In this document: piece by piece, positions 47,280 to 57,176 of the stretch | Layout: each line of letters begins with the position of its first letter | Numbering within the stretch: the first letter of the stretch is position 1 | DNA from: Denitratisoma oestradiolicum | Lineage (GTDB): Bacteria; Pseudomonadota; Gammaproteobacteria; Burkholderiales; Rhodocyclaceae | Assembly: GCF_902813185.1 (NCBI RefSeq) | Contig: NZ_LR778301.1 | Coordinates: forward strand, 2,232,001-2,296,000 | Reading direction: 5' to 3' | DNA length: 64,000 bases | Notes under the pieces: model-generated | Seen by the model: only the letters and a program-made list of their open reading frames with translations | The model's database searches: none | Told to the model about the DNA's origin: nothing | Made by a program: the position numbers and the translations under genes

Positions 47280-48068
47280 TTAGTGGAACGACCCGATACG
47301 CTTCAGGTCACTGAAGTTGAACCAGACAAAGAAGGCCTTGCCAACGATATTCTCATCGGGAACAAAGCCCCAATAGCGGCTGTCCTGGGAGTTGTCCCGG
47401 TTGTCGCCCATCATGAAGTAATGACCCGGTGGCACCTCGCAAACCACGCCCTCGCTATTGTAGTTGCACCGATCTCGGTACGGAAACTGGGTGGTCTGGG
47501 AAATGAAGGGCGGCGCCTCATCGGCCAGCAGGACGGAATGCTCCACCGTGTCCAGTTGCTCCACGAAACGGGGCGTGTAGTAAAGCCGATCCTTGTCCAG
47601 AAAATCATCCACCTTGCGTGTCGCCACCTTCACGCCATTGATGGTGAGCTGCTTGTTGAGATAGGCGATCTTGTCGCCGGGCACGCCCACCACACGCTTG
47701 ATGTAGTCCAGGGAGGGGTCCACCGGCCAGCGGAACACCATCACGTCTCCCCGCCGGGGAGAATTCAGTTCCACCACCTTCTTGTTGATCACCGGCAAGC
47801 GGATGCCATAGGTGTATTTATTGACCAGAATGAAATCCCCCACCAGCAAGGTCGGAATCATCGAACCGGAAGGAATCTTGTAGGGCTCCACAAGAAAGGA
47901 GCGCAACAGGAACACCGCGATGATGATGGGGAAAAAACTGGCGCCGTATTCCACCCACAGGGGGTCCCTGGCATCGGGCGCCCGGCGCTTGCGGAACACA
48001 TATTTGTCGGCCGCCCAAAGAATGCCGGTGGCGACGGAAAGCAGAAACAGGATCAGGGCGAAGTTCAT
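47280..48068 (-). CDS. lepB: Signal peptidase I
   Basis: A 262-residue protein with an N-terminal membrane segment, a basic cytoplasmic loop and a second membrane segment (about 45-62). The catalytic Ser lies in Pro-Ser-Gly-Ser-Met-Ile-Pro-Thr-Leu. The general-base Lys is in Asp-Tyr-Ile-Lys-Arg-Val-Val-Gly and the C-terminal box is Met-Gly-Asp-Asn-Arg-Asp-Asn-Ser-Gln-Asp-Ser-Arg. It cleaves Sec and Tat signal peptides. It sits between lepA and the DUF4845-rnc-era genes but is bracketed on both sides by repeat copies. Confidence 0.95.
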   Translation of the reverse strand: MNFALILFLLSVATGILWAADKYVFRKRRAPDARDPLWVEYGASFFPIIIAVFLLRSFLVEPYKIPSGSMIPTLLVGDFILVNKYTYGIRLPVINKKVVELNSPRRGDVMVFRWPVDPSLDYIKRVVGVPGDKIAYLNKQLTINGVKVATRKVDDFLDKDRLYYTPRFVEQLDTVEHSVLLADEAPPFISQTTQFPYRDRCNYNSEGVVCEVPPGHYFMMGDNRDNSQDSRYWGFVPDENIVGKAFFVWFNFSDLKRIGSFH

Positions 48069-48080
48069 TTTTTCTTTGGG

Positions 48081-48285
48081 TTAGCGTGAAAAAGCTGCGC
48101 CGGAGCCGAGTGTACTCATCGAGCGCAGCGAGCCGATGGGTAGCCCCGCCCAGGGAAGGGGGCGTAGGCGGGGTTGCGCGAAGCACTGCTTCGCGCCGCC
48201 GAAGCCGGTCGGCTGTGCAAAGCCGACCGTGGAACGGGGGTGGGGGGCGTTCAATTGGTCTTTGCGCATTTTCATCCTCGGGGGT
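48081..48285 (+). repeat. Dispersed intergenic repeat, copy C, with an inner insertion
   Basis: Blocks TTAGCGTGAAAAAG, GGAGCCGAGTGT, CGAGCGCAGCGAGCCGATGG, GGGGCGTTCAATTGGTCTTT and TCATCCTCGGGGG match copy A. Between them is about 70 extra bases with two inverted repeats (GCGCGAAGCA/TGCTTCGCGC type, and GTCGGCT/AGCCGAC). It fills the lepA-lepB gap, which contains no gene. Confidence 0.75.
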
Positions 48286-48334
48286 GGGGGGCGACCATGG
48301 GCGTTAGGAATGAGGAATCAGGGCCAGGCCCGCT

Positions 48335-50125
48335 TTACTTGCCGACCCGCAGCACGGCGAGGAAGGCTTCCTGGGGGATTTCCACGCTGCCTACCTGCTT
48401 CATGCGCTTCTTGCCGGCCTTCTGTTTTTCCAGCAGCTTCTTTTTCCGCGTGATGTCGCCGCCATAACACTTGGCCAGCACGTCCTTGCGCATGGCCTTG
48501 ACGTTCTCCCGGGCCACGATGGTGGAGCCGATGGCGGCCTGAATGGCCACGTCGTACATCTGGCGGGGAATCAGTTCCCGCATCTTGGCGGCCAGCTCCC
48601 GGCCGCGATAGGGCGCATTGGCCCGATGCACGATCAGGGACAGGGCATCCACCTTGTCGCCATTGATCAGCACATCCAGCTTGACCACATCGGCCGCCCG
48701 GTATTCCTTGAACTCGTAGTCCAGGGAGGCATAGCCCCGGGACACGGACTTCAGCTTGTCGAAGAAGTCCATCACCACCTCGGCCATGGGCATGTCGTAG
48801 GTGAGCTGTACCTGACGGCCATGGTAGGCCATGTTCACCTGGGTGCCGCGCTTCTGCTCACAGAGGGTGATCACCGAACCCAGATAGTCCTGGGGCACGA
48901 AGATCTTGGTGGTGATGATGGGCTCGCGGATTTCCTCCACCTTCTGGGCTTCGGGCAGCTTGGCGGGATTCTCCACCTGGATCAGGCTACCGTCCCGCAT
49001 CAGCACCTCGTACACCACGGTGGGAGCGGTGGTGATCAGGTCCTGGTCGAACTCCCGCTCCAGGCGTTCCTGGACGATCTCCATATGCAACAGACCGAGG
49101 AAGCCGCAGCGGAAGCCGAAACCCAGGGCCTGGGAAACCTCGGGCTCGTATTGCAGGGCGGCGTCGTTGAGCTGCAACTTTTCCAGGGCATCCCGCAGGC
49201 CCTCGTACTGGTTGGATTCCACCGGGTAGAGGCCGGCAAAAACCTGGGACTTGATTTCCTTGAAGCCCGGCAGGGGTTCGGCGGCAGGATTGTCGGCCAG
49301 GGTGACGGTATCCCCCACCTTGGCGGCCTTGAGTTCCTTGATGCCGGAGATGATGAAGCCCACCTCGCCGGCGTTGAGCTGGGGCCGGGGCTGGGACTTG
49401 GGCGTGAACACCCCCACCTGATCGCACAGATGCATGGAACCGGTGGACATCAGCCGTATCCGGTCCTTGGCCTTGAGGCAGCCATCCACCACCCGGACCA
49501 GCATGACCACGCCCACATAGTTGTCGAACCAGGAATCGATGATCAGGGCCTTCAGGGGTGCATCGTTCTTGCCCCTGGGATAGGGGATGCGGGCGATCAC
49601 CGCTTCCAGGATGTCGTCGATACCCATGCCGGTCTTGGCCGAGCAGGGAATGGCATCGGTGGCGTCGATGCCGATCACGTCCTCCACTTCCTGGCGGGCA
49701 TTGTCCGGATCGGCCTGGGGCAGGTCCATCTTGTTCAGCACCGGCACCACTTCCACACCCAGTTCGATGGCCGTGTAGCAGTTGGCCACGGTCTGGGCCT
49801 CGACCCCCTGGGAAGCGTCCACCACCAGCAGCGCCCCCTCGCAGGCGGAGAGACTGCGGGATACCTCGTAGGAGAAATCCACGTGCCCCGGGGTGTCGAT
49901 CAGGTTCAGGTTGTAGACCTGACCGTCCCGGGCCTTGTAGCTCAGGGCCGCGGTCTGGGCCTTGATGGTGATGCCCCGCTCCCGCTCCAGATCCATGGAA
50001 TCGAGTACCTGGGCTTCCATCTCCCGGTCGGAGAGACCACCGCAGCGCTGGATGATGCGGTCGGCCAGGGTGGATTTGCCATGGTCGATATGGGCGATGA
50101 TCGAGAAATTGCGGATGTGGTCCAT
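48335..50125 (-). CDS. lepA: Elongation factor 4 (LepA)
   Basis: A 596-residue translational GTPase of normal length. G1 is Ala-His-Ile-Asp-His-Gly-Lys-Ser-Thr, G3 is Asp-Thr-Pro-Gly-His and G4 is Asn-Lys-Met-Asp. The LepA-specific C-terminal domain ends with [15 protein letters not shown]. It acts on ribosomes in initiation/biogenesis or back-translocation. A terminator separates it from the upstream mucD-glutaredoxin genes, so it probably has its own promoter. Confidence 0.96.
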   Translation of the reverse strand: MDHIRNFSIIAHIDHGKSTLADRIIQRCGGLSDREMEAQVLDSMDLERERGITIKAQTAALSYKARDGQVYNLNLIDTPGHVDFSYEVSRSLSACEGALLVVDASQGVEAQTVANCYTAIELGVEVVPVLNKMDLPQADPDNARQEVEDVIGIDATDAIPCSAKTGMGIDDILEAVIARIPYPRGKNDAPLKALIIDSWFDNYVGVVMLVRVVDGCLKAKDRIRLMSTGSMHLCDQVGVFTPKSQPRPQLNAGEVGFIISGIKELKAAKVGDTVTLADNPAAEPLPGFKEIKSQVFAGLYPVESNQYEGLRDALEKLQLNDAALQYEPEVSQALGFGFRCGFLGLLHMEIVQERLEREFDQDLITTAPTVVYEVLMRDGSLIQVENPAKLPEAQKVEEIREPIITTKIFVPQDYLGSVITLCEQKRGTQVNMAYHGRQVQLTYDMPMAEVVMDFFDKLKSVSRGYASLDYEFKEYRAADVVKLDVLINGDKVDALSLIVHRANAPYRGRELAAKMRELIPRQMYDVAIQAAIGSTIVARENVKAMRKDVLAKCYGGDITRKKKLLEKQKAGKKRMKQVGSVEIPQEAFLAVLRVGK

Positions 50126-50132
50126 TGGACGA

Positions 50133-50160
50133 TAAAAAAGGCGCCTTTTCAGCGCCTTGC
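50133..50160 (-). terminator. Rho-independent terminator between the glutaredoxin gene and lepA
   Basis: On the minus strand AAGGCGC pairs with GCGCCTT around a TGAAAAG loop and is followed by TTTT. It ends the rpoE-rseABC-mucD-glutaredoxin transcript just before lepA. Confidence 0.75.
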
Positions 50161-50182
50161 GGGGCTACGGAGGGCCGTGATT

Positions 50183-50437
50183 TTAACGGAAAGCCGCCAA
50201 ATACTCACGAACTTTGGCCTCGTCCAGGAAGTAGTGGCAGAGCTCGCGCCCTTCCGCTTCCAGCACCGGAACCCATTCGTCGTAGCGGGCCTCCAGCACG
50301 GGGTCTGCATCCACGTCCACCACCCGAACCTCGAATCCATGCTGACCACGCAGGGCTTCCAGCGCGGCCAACATGTCGTCACAGAGATGACAGTAAGTCC
50401 TGCCATAAAGCGTCAATAGGGGCTTATCTTGACTCAC
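50183..50437 (-). CDS. Glutaredoxin-family thioredoxin-fold protein
   Basis: An 84-residue protein. The redox-active Cys-His-Leu-Cys is at about 16-19, after a Leu-Tyr-Gly-Arg-Thr-Tyr strand, and Trp-Val-Pro-Val-Leu supplies the cis-Pro site, as in the DUF836/glutaredoxin 2-like family. It is a probable cytoplasmic thiol-disulfide protein whose substrate is unknown. It overlaps the end of mucD by 14 bases, matching a gene pairing common in betaproteobacteria. Confidence 0.85.
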   Translation of the reverse strand: MSQDKPLLTLYGRTYCHLCDDMLAALEALRGQHGFEVRVVDVDADPVLEARYDEWVPVLEAEGRELCHYFLDEAKVREYLAAFR

Positions 50438-51848
50438 CGAAGCCCCGGATAGAAAGAAAGGTCTGGTTCTCGCCCCGCTTCACCAGCAAGGTGAAGGTGG
50501 CCGCCTTGTCCAGCTTGGTCAGCAAGCCATTGAAGTGCTCGACAGACTTGATCTCGGTCTGCACCCCCTTGTCGATCAGGGCCAGGATCACGTCCCCCGG
50601 ACGCAGGTCGACGCGGCTGTTGCGCACATCGTCCACCACCACGCCGTTCCTGATCCCCAACTGTTTTTTCTGCTCGGCGGCGGGTTCGGACAGTGACAGC
50701 CCGAGGCGGTTCACCGCCGGTTCGGCCGCCTTGCCGGGTTTCCGCTGGCCCGGCCCGGCCTTGCCTTCATCAAGCATTTCCGCCACGGTGAGGGTCATGT
50801 CGCGGGCGCTTCCCTTGCGCCAGACCTGGACCGTGGACTTGCTGCCCGGCCGGGTCATGCCCACGATGCGGGGCAGATCGCCGGACTGGCCCACCGTCTT
50901 GCCGTCGAACTTGAGGATCACGTCGCCTTCTTCAATGCCGGCCTTGTCGGCCGGGCCGCCGCTCTCCACCTTGGCCACCAGCGCCCCCTGGGGACGGGGC
51001 AGACCGAAGGACTCTGCCAGTTCCCGAGTGACTTCCTGGATCACCACGCCAATGCGGCCCCGGCTCACCTTGCCCTGGGACTTCAGTTGATCCTTGATCT
51101 CCATGGCAATGTCGATGGGAATGGCGAAGGAAAGTCCCATATAGCCGCCGGAGCGGGAATAGATCTGGGAATTGATGCCCACCACCTCGCCCCGCATGTT
51201 GAACAGGGGACCGCCGGAATTGCCGGGGTTCACCGCCGCATCGGTCTGAATGAAGGGCACATAGTTCTCCTGGGGCAGGGAGCGGCCCTTGGCGCTGACG
51301 ATGCCGGCCGTCACGGTGTTGTCCAGGCCGAAGGGGGAGCCGATGGCCACCACCCATTCACCCACCTTCAGCTTGCCGGGGTCACCCAGTCTGACCACCG
51401 GCAGGCCGCTAGCCTCGATCTTGAGCAGGGCCACGTCGGTGCGCCGGTCGGTGCCCAGCACCTTGGCCTTGAACTCGCGCTTGTCGGTCAGCCTCACCAC
51501 CACCTCGTCGGCCTCGGCCACCACATGGGCGTTGGTCAGGATGTAGCCTTCGGGACTGACGATGAAGCCTGATCCCAGGCCCTTGTTCTCGAATTCCCTT
51601 GGCATCCCCGGCATGCCCGGAATCCCCCGGGGCATGCCGAAACGCTTGAAGAATTCGAACATCGGATCGTTCTCGTCGAAGGGCAACGGGGAACGGTTGC
51701 CCTTGATCACCTGGGTGGTGCTGATGTTCACCACCGCCGCCCCCTGCTTTTCCACCAGGTCGGTGAAATCCGGCAACTCCCGCCCCTGGGCCAAAGCGCC
51801 GAGAGCCAGGCAGGTCAGCCAGAACGAAACCAACAATCTCTTGATCAT
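50424..51848 (-). CDS. mucD: DegP/MucD-type periplasmic serine protease
   Basis: A 474-residue protein. A signal peptide (about 1-20, ending Ala-Leu-Ala-Gln) precedes a trypsin-like domain with His in Thr-Asn-Ala-His-Val-Val, Asp in Thr-Asp-Val-Ala-Leu-Leu and nucleophile Ser in Gly-Asn-Ser-Gly-Gly-Pro-Leu. Two PDZ domains follow. It degrades or refolds damaged envelope proteins. The ATG was chosen for GGAGGAG at good spacing. It is downstream of the sigma-E regulators rseA-rseB-rseC, as in the Pseudomonas algU-mucABCD cluster, and is likely a sigma-E target. Confidence 0.93.
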   Translation of the reverse strand: MIKRLLVSFWLTCLALGALAQGRELPDFTDLVEKQGAAVVNISTTQVIKGNRSPLPFDENDPMFEFFKRFGMPRGIPGMPGMPREFENKGLGSGFIVSPEGYILTNAHVVAEADEVVVRLTDKREFKAKVLGTDRRTDVALLKIEASGLPVVRLGDPGKLKVGEWVVAIGSPFGLDNTVTAGIVSAKGRSLPQENYVPFIQTDAAVNPGNSGGPLFNMRGEVVGINSQIYSRSGGYMGLSFAIPIDIAMEIKDQLKSQGKVSRGRIGVVIQEVTRELAESFGLPRPQGALVAKVESGGPADKAGIEEGDVILKFDGKTVGQSGDLPRIVGMTRPGSKSTVQVWRKGSARDMTLTVAEMLDEGKAGPGQRKPGKAAEPAVNRLGLSLSEPAAEQKKQLGIRNGVVVDDVRNSRVDLRPGDVILALIDKGVQTEIKSVEHFNGLLTKLDKAATFTLLVKRGENQTFLSIRGFGESR

Positions 51849-51882
51849 GCTTGAATCTCCTCCATGCTTATTGGATATTCCG

Positions 51883-52305
51883 TCACTTGAAATGGATCGA
51901 CAGGCCAACGTCGGTAGCCCGCTCCCAGCGCCGCCGATTCCAGCGCAGCAGCAGCAGTCCCAACGTCAGGCCGGACAGGGCGCCCAGGACGGCAACGCCG
52001 TCGCCTCCCCCCGCTACCGTCACCAGCGCGGCGCCCACAATGGCCAACAGGACGCAGGCGCCATAAGACGCCAATGCGGCCTTGAGCACCACGCCTTCGG
52101 GAACGCTAAGCATCACCACATCACCGACACGGGCCTGGATGGTATTGGGCACGCGGTATTGACGGGTCGCGCAAGCCGAAGTTCCCCCCATCACGCCGCC
52201 ACATCCACCTTGCTCATGACAACGCCCGCAACCACTGGTACGGGCCACGTCCACCACCGCCATGCCATTCTCCAACCCGGACACCACCGCCTCGACCGTA
52301 CTCAT
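51883..52305 (-). CDS. rseC: RseC/MucC family membrane protein
   Basis: A 140-residue protein. An N-terminal cysteine cluster (Gly-Cys-Gly-Arg-Cys-His then Gly-Cys-Gly-Gly, with a later Cys) is followed by two membrane segments (about 75-95 and 100-120). RseC proteins take part in reducing SoxR-type iron-sulfur centres and modulate sigma-E. Its start overlaps rseB by four bases. Confidence 0.88.
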   Translation of the reverse strand: MSTVEAVVSGLENGMAVVDVARTSGCGRCHEQGGCGGVMGGTSACATRQYRVPNTIQARVGDVVMLSVPEGVVLKAALASYGACVLLAIVGAALVTVAGGGDGVAVLGALSGLTLGLLLLRWNRRRWERATDVGLSIHFK

Positions 52306-53279
52306 TTCCTGCGTGCCTCGATTCCATCCACCAGTCTTACCAGGGCTACCGGAGGCACATCCCCCAGAGCAGTCAATAGATGATTCCCCAGGAGCCGCTT
52401 ATAGACATTGACCGCACCCATGGCAAAGACACCCGACTCCGGCCTGGGACTGGCCAGATCCAGGGGCTTGATGAAAACCGATATTGCCGCCAGGCCATCG
52501 GAAAACACCAGGTGGGTCATTTCATTGCCATCCCTCCGGGATTTGCGCTTCATTCCCGACATCCGGTGGAAACCCGGCAATGGGGCACGAAAAACCCATT
52601 CATCATCATCCGGGGTCATGTCCCGGGAACGGGTGTCATGAACCCGCCAGTCGCCACCCTTCAATCTGGCATGGACCTTCAGGGACTCCCGATCAACCGG
52701 CCCGCCGATGCGCACCTCGGTAAAGGTAAAGCTCTCCCTGGGATTGCCGCCCTCATCCAGCAGGCTGGCCTTGAGCATCAAGCCGCTCTGGGCTTCCACC
52801 CAGAACTGCCGGCGGTAGCGCAATTCATCCTTGGGGTCCACCAGGATGGTCTGGGCATCGAAGCCTGCCACCCGTCCCGGCGGGCCCCGGCGGATGTTGT
52901 AGTAATCGGTGAGGGTGGTGAGCCGTTCCGGCAGTACCGCAGGAAAGCTGCGCCGACCCTTGCTGCGTTCCATCACCAGCAGACGCTGATCCGGGATATA
53001 GCATTTGATTTCGTCCCCCTCCCGCACCACTTCGCGGGGACTGTCGTCCAGAGTTTCCGTTCGTTCCAGTTCACGGCCGTTTTCCAGCAGATGGGCGATG
53101 CGGGAAGTTTCCGAACGACTGCCTTCCTGATAGACGAAGACACCGCTGTAGTTCAACCGGCGGGCCGAGTTGGCAACCTTTTGCAGCCACTGCAAGGTAT
53201 CGGGCGTATTTTCCGCCAGGGCACCAGGAGCAAGGCTCCAACTCGCAAGACAGAGCAGCAAGCAGCGCCAAGGCATCAT
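52302..53279 (-). CDS. rseB: RseB/MucB periplasmic regulator of anti-sigma-E
   Basis: A 325-residue protein. It has a signal peptide (Trp-Arg-Cys-Leu-Leu-Leu-Cys-Leu and Ala-Leu-Ala-Glu). The mature domain opens with Leu-Asn-Tyr-Ser-Gly-Val-Phe-Val-Tyr-Gln-Glu-Gly, diagnostic for MucB/RseB. It binds the periplasmic part of RseA and mislocalised lipid or lipoprotein signals, protecting RseA from cleavage. The ATG overlapping the rseA stop (ATGA) is chosen; a longer frame would run into rseA. Confidence 0.92.
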   Translation of the reverse strand: MMPWRCLLLCLASWSLAPGALAENTPDTLQWLQKVANSARRLNYSGVFVYQEGSRSETSRIAHLLENGRELERTETLDDSPREVVREGDEIKCYIPDQRLLVMERSKGRRSFPAVLPERLTTLTDYYNIRRGPPGRVAGFDAQTILVDPKDELRYRRQFWVEAQSGLMLKASLLDEGGNPRESFTFTEVRIGGPVDRESLKVHARLKGGDWRVHDTRSRDMTPDDDEWVFRAPLPGFHRMSGMKRKSRRDGNEMTHLVFSDGLAAISVFIKPLDLASPRPESGVFAMGAVNVYKRLLGNHLLTALGDVPPVALVRLVDGIEARRK

Positions 53280-53791
53280 TTGCCGGCGCCCGCCACGCTG
53301 AAGGAGACCGGACGTATCTCGCGAACGCTGCTGCCCAATCCCAGGGTGGAACTGTGAAGCTGATGGGCGATCAGATATTCCTGCATGTCCGGAGATGCCT
53401 CTTGGGTCACCAATCCCCGGGAACTCGCCACCTGGACCGGGACCATTGCCTGCGGCCGGGTCAATTGATCCGTCTGGGCCTGAGGGGCCAGAGCCAGCCA
53501 CGCCACCACCGCCACACCCGCCGCCGACGCCGCCAGGGCCAGTGCGGCCGGACGTAGCCGGTGGCGACGAATACGCGGCGCCAGCACCGTCGGCTCCTGC
53601 GCCAGCATGGTCATCACCGAGGCCGTCAAGTCCGCATCCAGACGGGGCTCACCGCGCAGGGCATCGCCGATCAGATGATAGATGCCGACCGCCTCATGGG
53701 CATCACCCGGTTGGCGCAGCATGTCCAGCACCAGCGCCGACTCGTCCTGATCCAACTCACCGTCCAGCAGGGCTGAAAGTCGTGTCTCCAT
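53276..53791 (-). CDS. rseA: Anti-sigma-E factor RseA/MucA
   Basis: A 171-residue protein. The N-terminal sigma-binding domain reads Arg-Leu-Ser-Ala-Leu-Leu-Asp-Gly-Glu-Leu. One membrane segment (about 83-104) and a periplasmic tail of about 65 residues follow. An AGGAGG eight bases before the inner ATG supports this start over an upstream GTG. It sequesters RpoE until regulated proteolysis. It begins two bases after rpoE ends and overlaps rseB. Confidence 0.9.
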   Translation of the reverse strand: METRLSALLDGELDQDESALVLDMLRQPGDAHEAVGIYHLIGDALRGEPRLDADLTASVMTMLAQEPTVLAPRIRRHRLRPAALALAASAAGVAVVAWLALAPQAQTDQLTRPQAMVPVQVASSRGLVTQEASPDMQEYLIAHQLHSSTLGLGSSVREIRPVSFSVAGAGK

Positions 53792-53793
53792 CC

Positions 53794-54393
53794 TTACCAC
53801 CTCCTATCCGGTGCCGTATCCAGCAGGGGGCGCAATTCCTTCGCAATTGCTTCCCGCGCACGGAATATCCGGCTACGTACCGTTCCGATCGGACAGTCCA
53901 TGATCTCGGCGATTTCCTCGTAACTCATGCCATCGATCTCTCGCAGGGCAATGGCCGACCGCAAGTCATCCGGCAGCCGATCCATGGCCCGATTTACCGT
54001 CTCCGCGATCTGCTTGGACATCAGCACCCGTTCGGGGGTATTCACATCCCGCAGCAGACCACCGCCCTCAAAGGTTTCCGCCTCCTCGCTATCCACCTGT
54101 GCCGTCAACTTGGCGCGCTGGCCCTGGGATGCCAGCCAGTTCTTCGCCGTATTCACGCCGATTCGATACAGCCAGGTGTAGAAAGCACTGTCACCTCGAA
54201 AACTGGGCAAGGCCCGATAGGCCTTGATGAATGCCTCCTGAGTCACGTCTTCCGCTTCTCCCGGATCCCGTACCAGGCGTGACACCAGCCTCAGCAACTT
54301 GCGCTGATACTTGGTGACGAGCAGGCCGAAAGCCTGTTTGTCACCTGCCTGAACGCGCTCCACCAGCGCCTGATCCGCCTCGCGGTCTCCCAT
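53794..54393 (-). CDS. rpoE: RNA polymerase sigma factor RpoE/AlgU
   Basis: A 199-residue ECF sigma factor. Region 2 has [15 protein letters not shown] and [15 protein letters not shown]. Region 4 has [18 protein letters not shown]. It directs the envelope-stress regulon. The start Met-Gly-Asp-Arg-Glu is preceded by AGGTGA. It is the first gene of the rpoE-rseABC-mucD-glutaredoxin operon and divergent from nadB. I could not find a convincing sigma-E autopromoter. Confidence 0.95.
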   Translation of the reverse strand: MGDREADQALVERVQAGDKQAFGLLVTKYQRKLLRLVSRLVRDPGEAEDVTQEAFIKAYRALPSFRGDSAFYTWLYRIGVNTAKNWLASQGQRAKLTAQVDSEEAETFEGGGLLRDVNTPERVLMSKQIAETVNRAMDRLPDDLRSAIALREIDGMSYEEIAEIMDCPIGTVRSRIFRAREAIAKELRPLLDTAPDRRW

Positions 54394-54564
54394 TTCACCT
54401 ATACATTCGTGCGATCCTTGCTGGACCAAGCTCGAAGTATAACTTCCCGGCCCGCCCTGTCGCCCCGCGGCATGACGGCATCAGCCACTGCCAGAAAGAC
54501 AGATCGAATCGCGGATAGTTCCTGGACGAATAAGGGTATTGGGCAGTGGTATATTCGCCGGGCC

Positions 54565-56157
54565 ATGAATTCCTCTCCCATTGCCCACTTCGACGTCCTG
54601 ATCCTCGGCAGCGGACTGGCCGGCCAGTCCCTGGCCTTGCGGCTGGCCCAGACCCATCGTGTCGCCCTGATCACCAAACGCCACCTCGACGACTCAGCGT
54701 CCTCCTGGGCCCAGGGCGGCATCGCCGCCGTGCTGGACGAGGCGGACTCCATCGCCAGCCATATCGATGACACCCTGGTCGCCGGCGCCGGTCTGTGCGA
54801 CCCGGAAGCCACCCGCTTCGTGGTGGAGAACAGCCGCCAGGCGATCCAGTGGCTGATCGACCAGGGTGTGCCATTCACCCGAGACGATTCCGAATTCGGT
54901 TTTCACCTGACCCGCGAAGGCGGCCACAGCCAGCGTCGCATCATTCACGCGGCCGACGCTACCGGCGCTGCCGTCCAGCGCACCCTGACCGAGAAGGTCC
55001 GGACCCATCCCAATATCACAATTTTGGAAAACACCATCGCGGTGGACCTGATCATCGGCGGCAAGCTAGGTTTGAAGGACAACCGCTGCTGGGGCGCCTA
55101 TTTGCTCGATATCGAAAATGACCAAGTCATTACCGTCGGGGCTTCCTTCACGGTGTTGGCCGCAGGCGGCGCCGGTAAGGTCTACCTCTACACCACCAAC
55201 CCGGACACCTCAACGGGAGACGGTATCGCCATGGCCTGGCGGGCCGGTTGCCGGGTGGAAAACATGGAGTTCATTCAGTTCCACCCTACCTGCCTGTACC
55301 ACCCCAAGGCCAAGTCCTTCCTGATCTCGGAAGCGGTGCGAGGCGAAGGTGCCCTGCTGCGCCTGCCCGACGGCACCCGCTTCATGCCGGACCACGACCC
55401 CCGGGCCGAGTTGGCGACCCGGGATGTGGTGGCCCGTGCCATCGACTTCGAAATGAAGCGCCATGGCGTGGATTGCGTGTTTCTGGACATTACCCACAAG
55501 CCGGCGGATTTTCTCAAAAGCCACTTTCCCAACATCCATGCCTATTGCCAGGGACTTGGCATCGACATCGCCAAGGAATGGATCCCAGTGGTGCCCGCCG
55601 CCCACTTCACCTGCGGCGGTGTGGTCACCGACCTGACGGCCCGTACCGACATCGACGGCCTCTATGCCATCGGCGAAACTGCCTGCACTGGTCTCCACGG
55701 CGCCAACCGCCTGGCCAGCAACTCTCTGCTCGAATGCGTGGTCCTGGCCGAAGCGGCCGCCAAAGACATTGGCCAGCAGGCGCTATTGAGCATCCCCGAC
55801 CTGCCCCTCTGGGATGAAAGCCGGGTCACCGATGCCGACGAGGAAGTGGTTATCTCCCACAACTGGGACGAGTTGCGCCGCTTCATGTGGGACTACGTGG
55901 GCATCGTCCGCACCAACAAGCGCCTGGAGCGGGCCATGCATCGCATCTGCCTGCTGGAGGACGAAATCAGCGAGTACTACGCCAACTTCCGCGTCAGCAA
56001 CGACCTGATCGAGCTACGCAACCTGGTACTCACCGCCCACCTGATCATCCGCAGTGCCCAGCAGCGCAAGGAAAGCCGGGGCCTGCACTACAGCCGGGAC
56101 TATCCCGCCCCCCTCGCCAACGCACGGAACACGGTCCTGCAACCGCCGGGACTTTAG
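54565..56157 (+). CDS. nadB: L-aspartate oxidase
   Basis: A 530-residue flavoprotein. The FAD dinucleotide motif is [10 protein letters not shown]. Later motifs are [16 protein letters not shown] and [13 protein letters not shown]. It oxidises aspartate to iminoaspartate for NAD synthesis with NadA. The ATG is chosen at the start of homology; a TATATT sits 10 bases upstream, so the leader may be very short. nadB beside rpoE is a common arrangement in beta- and gammaproteobacteria. Confidence 0.94.
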   Translation: MNSSPIAHFDVLILGSGLAGQSLALRLAQTHRVALITKRHLDDSASSWAQGGIAAVLDEADSIASHIDDTLVAGAGLCDPEATRFVVENSRQAIQWLIDQGVPFTRDDSEFGFHLTREGGHSQRRIIHAADATGAAVQRTLTEKVRTHPNITILENTIAVDLIIGGKLGLKDNRCWGAYLLDIENDQVITVGASFTVLAAGGAGKVYLYTTNPDTSTGDGIAMAWRAGCRVENMEFIQFHPTCLYHPKAKSFLISEAVRGEGALLRLPDGTRFMPDHDPRAELATRDVVARAIDFEMKRHGVDCVFLDITHKPADFLKSHFPNIHAYCQGLGIDIAKEWIPVVPAAHFTCGGVVTDLTARTDIDGLYAIGETACTGLHGANRLASNSLLECVVLAEAAAKDIGQQALLSIPDLPLWDESRVTDADEEVVISHNWDELRRFMWDYVGIVRTNKRLERAMHRICLLEDEISEYYANFRVSNDLIELRNLVLTAHLIIRSAQQRKESRGLHYSRDYPAPLANARNTVLQPPGL

Positions 56158-56165
56158 TTTCCATC

Positions 56166-57173
56166 ATGTCCCACACTGACGATCTCTTGCTGCGCTTCAT
56201 CGCACCAGCACCAGAGCCCTGCCGGTATCTCGGTGACGTGGAAATCCACCAAACCCTGCTCTCTGCACCGGCGAACTACCTCGATTTTCTCTGGCAACGC
56301 CTAAGCGCCGTGGCCGATGGCAGCATTTCTCTTCAACTACCGGAAAAGCAGATTTTCGAGGATGGACCGCTGCAGGGTGACTTCCGCATCATGCCCTGTA
56401 TCACTCTGACCAACGGCGTCCCATTCAAGACCGTGAAGGTGGTGGGTACCAATCTGAACCAGCGCATCGTCCCTGGTCAAATCACCGTGGGCAAGGCAAT
56501 GGTGTTGGACCCTGTGGAGAATTTTGTCACGCACATGGCCGACGCCAATCTGCTGTCGTCCCTGCGTACCGGTGCCTGCGCGGCTCTCGCCATGCGTTCT
56601 CACCATGCAGGGCAAGGTTGCCTGCGTATTGTCGGCGCCGGCAAGGTCGGTACCTACACAGCCCTGCTGGCACTGGAAACTCTGGCCTTTTCGGAACTCC
56701 GCCTCACGGATCGCAACCAGGGCCGGGTCCAGGAATTGGCGGAACTATTGCGTCATCGCCATCCCGGAGTGGCCATCAAGATGGTCGAACCTGGAGCGAT
56801 GGCAAGGGGAGAAGATGTCGTAGTGCTCACCACCACCAGCGAGGCACCGTTCTTTTCCCCCCGACATACCGATGCCCCACTGGTCATCAGTCTAGGCGCC
56901 GATTCCCGCCATCAGCGGGAACTTACCGACGATTGGGTCTCCGCGGCCGAGCTGTGCTGCGAGTCCTTGGATTCCATGGACTATGGAGACCTGCTGGCCT
57001 GGCGCGATGGAGGACTGCTGGATGGTGATCTGCCCACAGCCTGGCTGGCTCGCCTGGCCGGACGTGTGTCAGACGACGCCGATGCCCCCGGCCATCAGCG
57101 TCAGGTGTTCATCTCCACCGGCTCCGCGCTGATGGACAACTTGACCTTGAACTACCTTCTGGCACAGCTCTGA
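56166..57173 (+). CDS. Ornithine cyclodeaminase/mu-crystallin family protein
   Basis: A 335-residue protein. The NAD(P)-binding motif is Ile-Val-Gly-Ala-Gly-Lys-Val-Gly-Thr at about 149, after the typical Leu-Arg-Thr-Gly-Ala-Cys-Ala-Ala segment; Leu-Gly-Ala-Asp-Ser and a C-terminal Ser-Thr-Gly-Ser-Ala-Leu-Met-Asp-Asn-Leu follow. Relatives deaminate ornithine, reduce cyclic imines or make opine-like amino acids. The substrate is unknown. It starts 8 bases after nadB and is probably cotranscribed. Its stop is four bases from the stop of the convergent PaaK-like gene. Confidence 0.8.
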   Translation: MSHTDDLLLRFIAPAPEPCRYLGDVEIHQTLLSAPANYLDFLWQRLSAVADGSISLQLPEKQIFEDGPLQGDFRIMPCITLTNGVPFKTVKVVGTNLNQRIVPGQITVGKAMVLDPVENFVTHMADANLLSSLRTGACAALAMRSHHAGQGCLRIVGAGKVGTYTALLALETLAFSELRLTDRNQGRVQELAELLRHRHPGVAIKMVEPGAMARGEDVVVLTTTSEAPFFSPRHTDAPLVISLGADSRHQRELTDDWVSAAELCCESLDSMDYGDLLAWRDGGLLDGDLPTAWLARLAGRVSDDADAPGHQRQVFISTGSALMDNLTLNYLLAQL

Positions 57174-57176
57174 AAT

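Noticed and set aside
48626..50419. 597-codon plus-strand frame opposite lepA
   Set aside because: LepA on the minus strand is unambiguous; the opposite frame is a composition artefact.
54394..54564. Sigma-E autopromoter between rpoE and nadB
   Set aside because: A GAAGTT-like element is present on the minus strand, but no matching -10 at the right distance, so no site is claimed.
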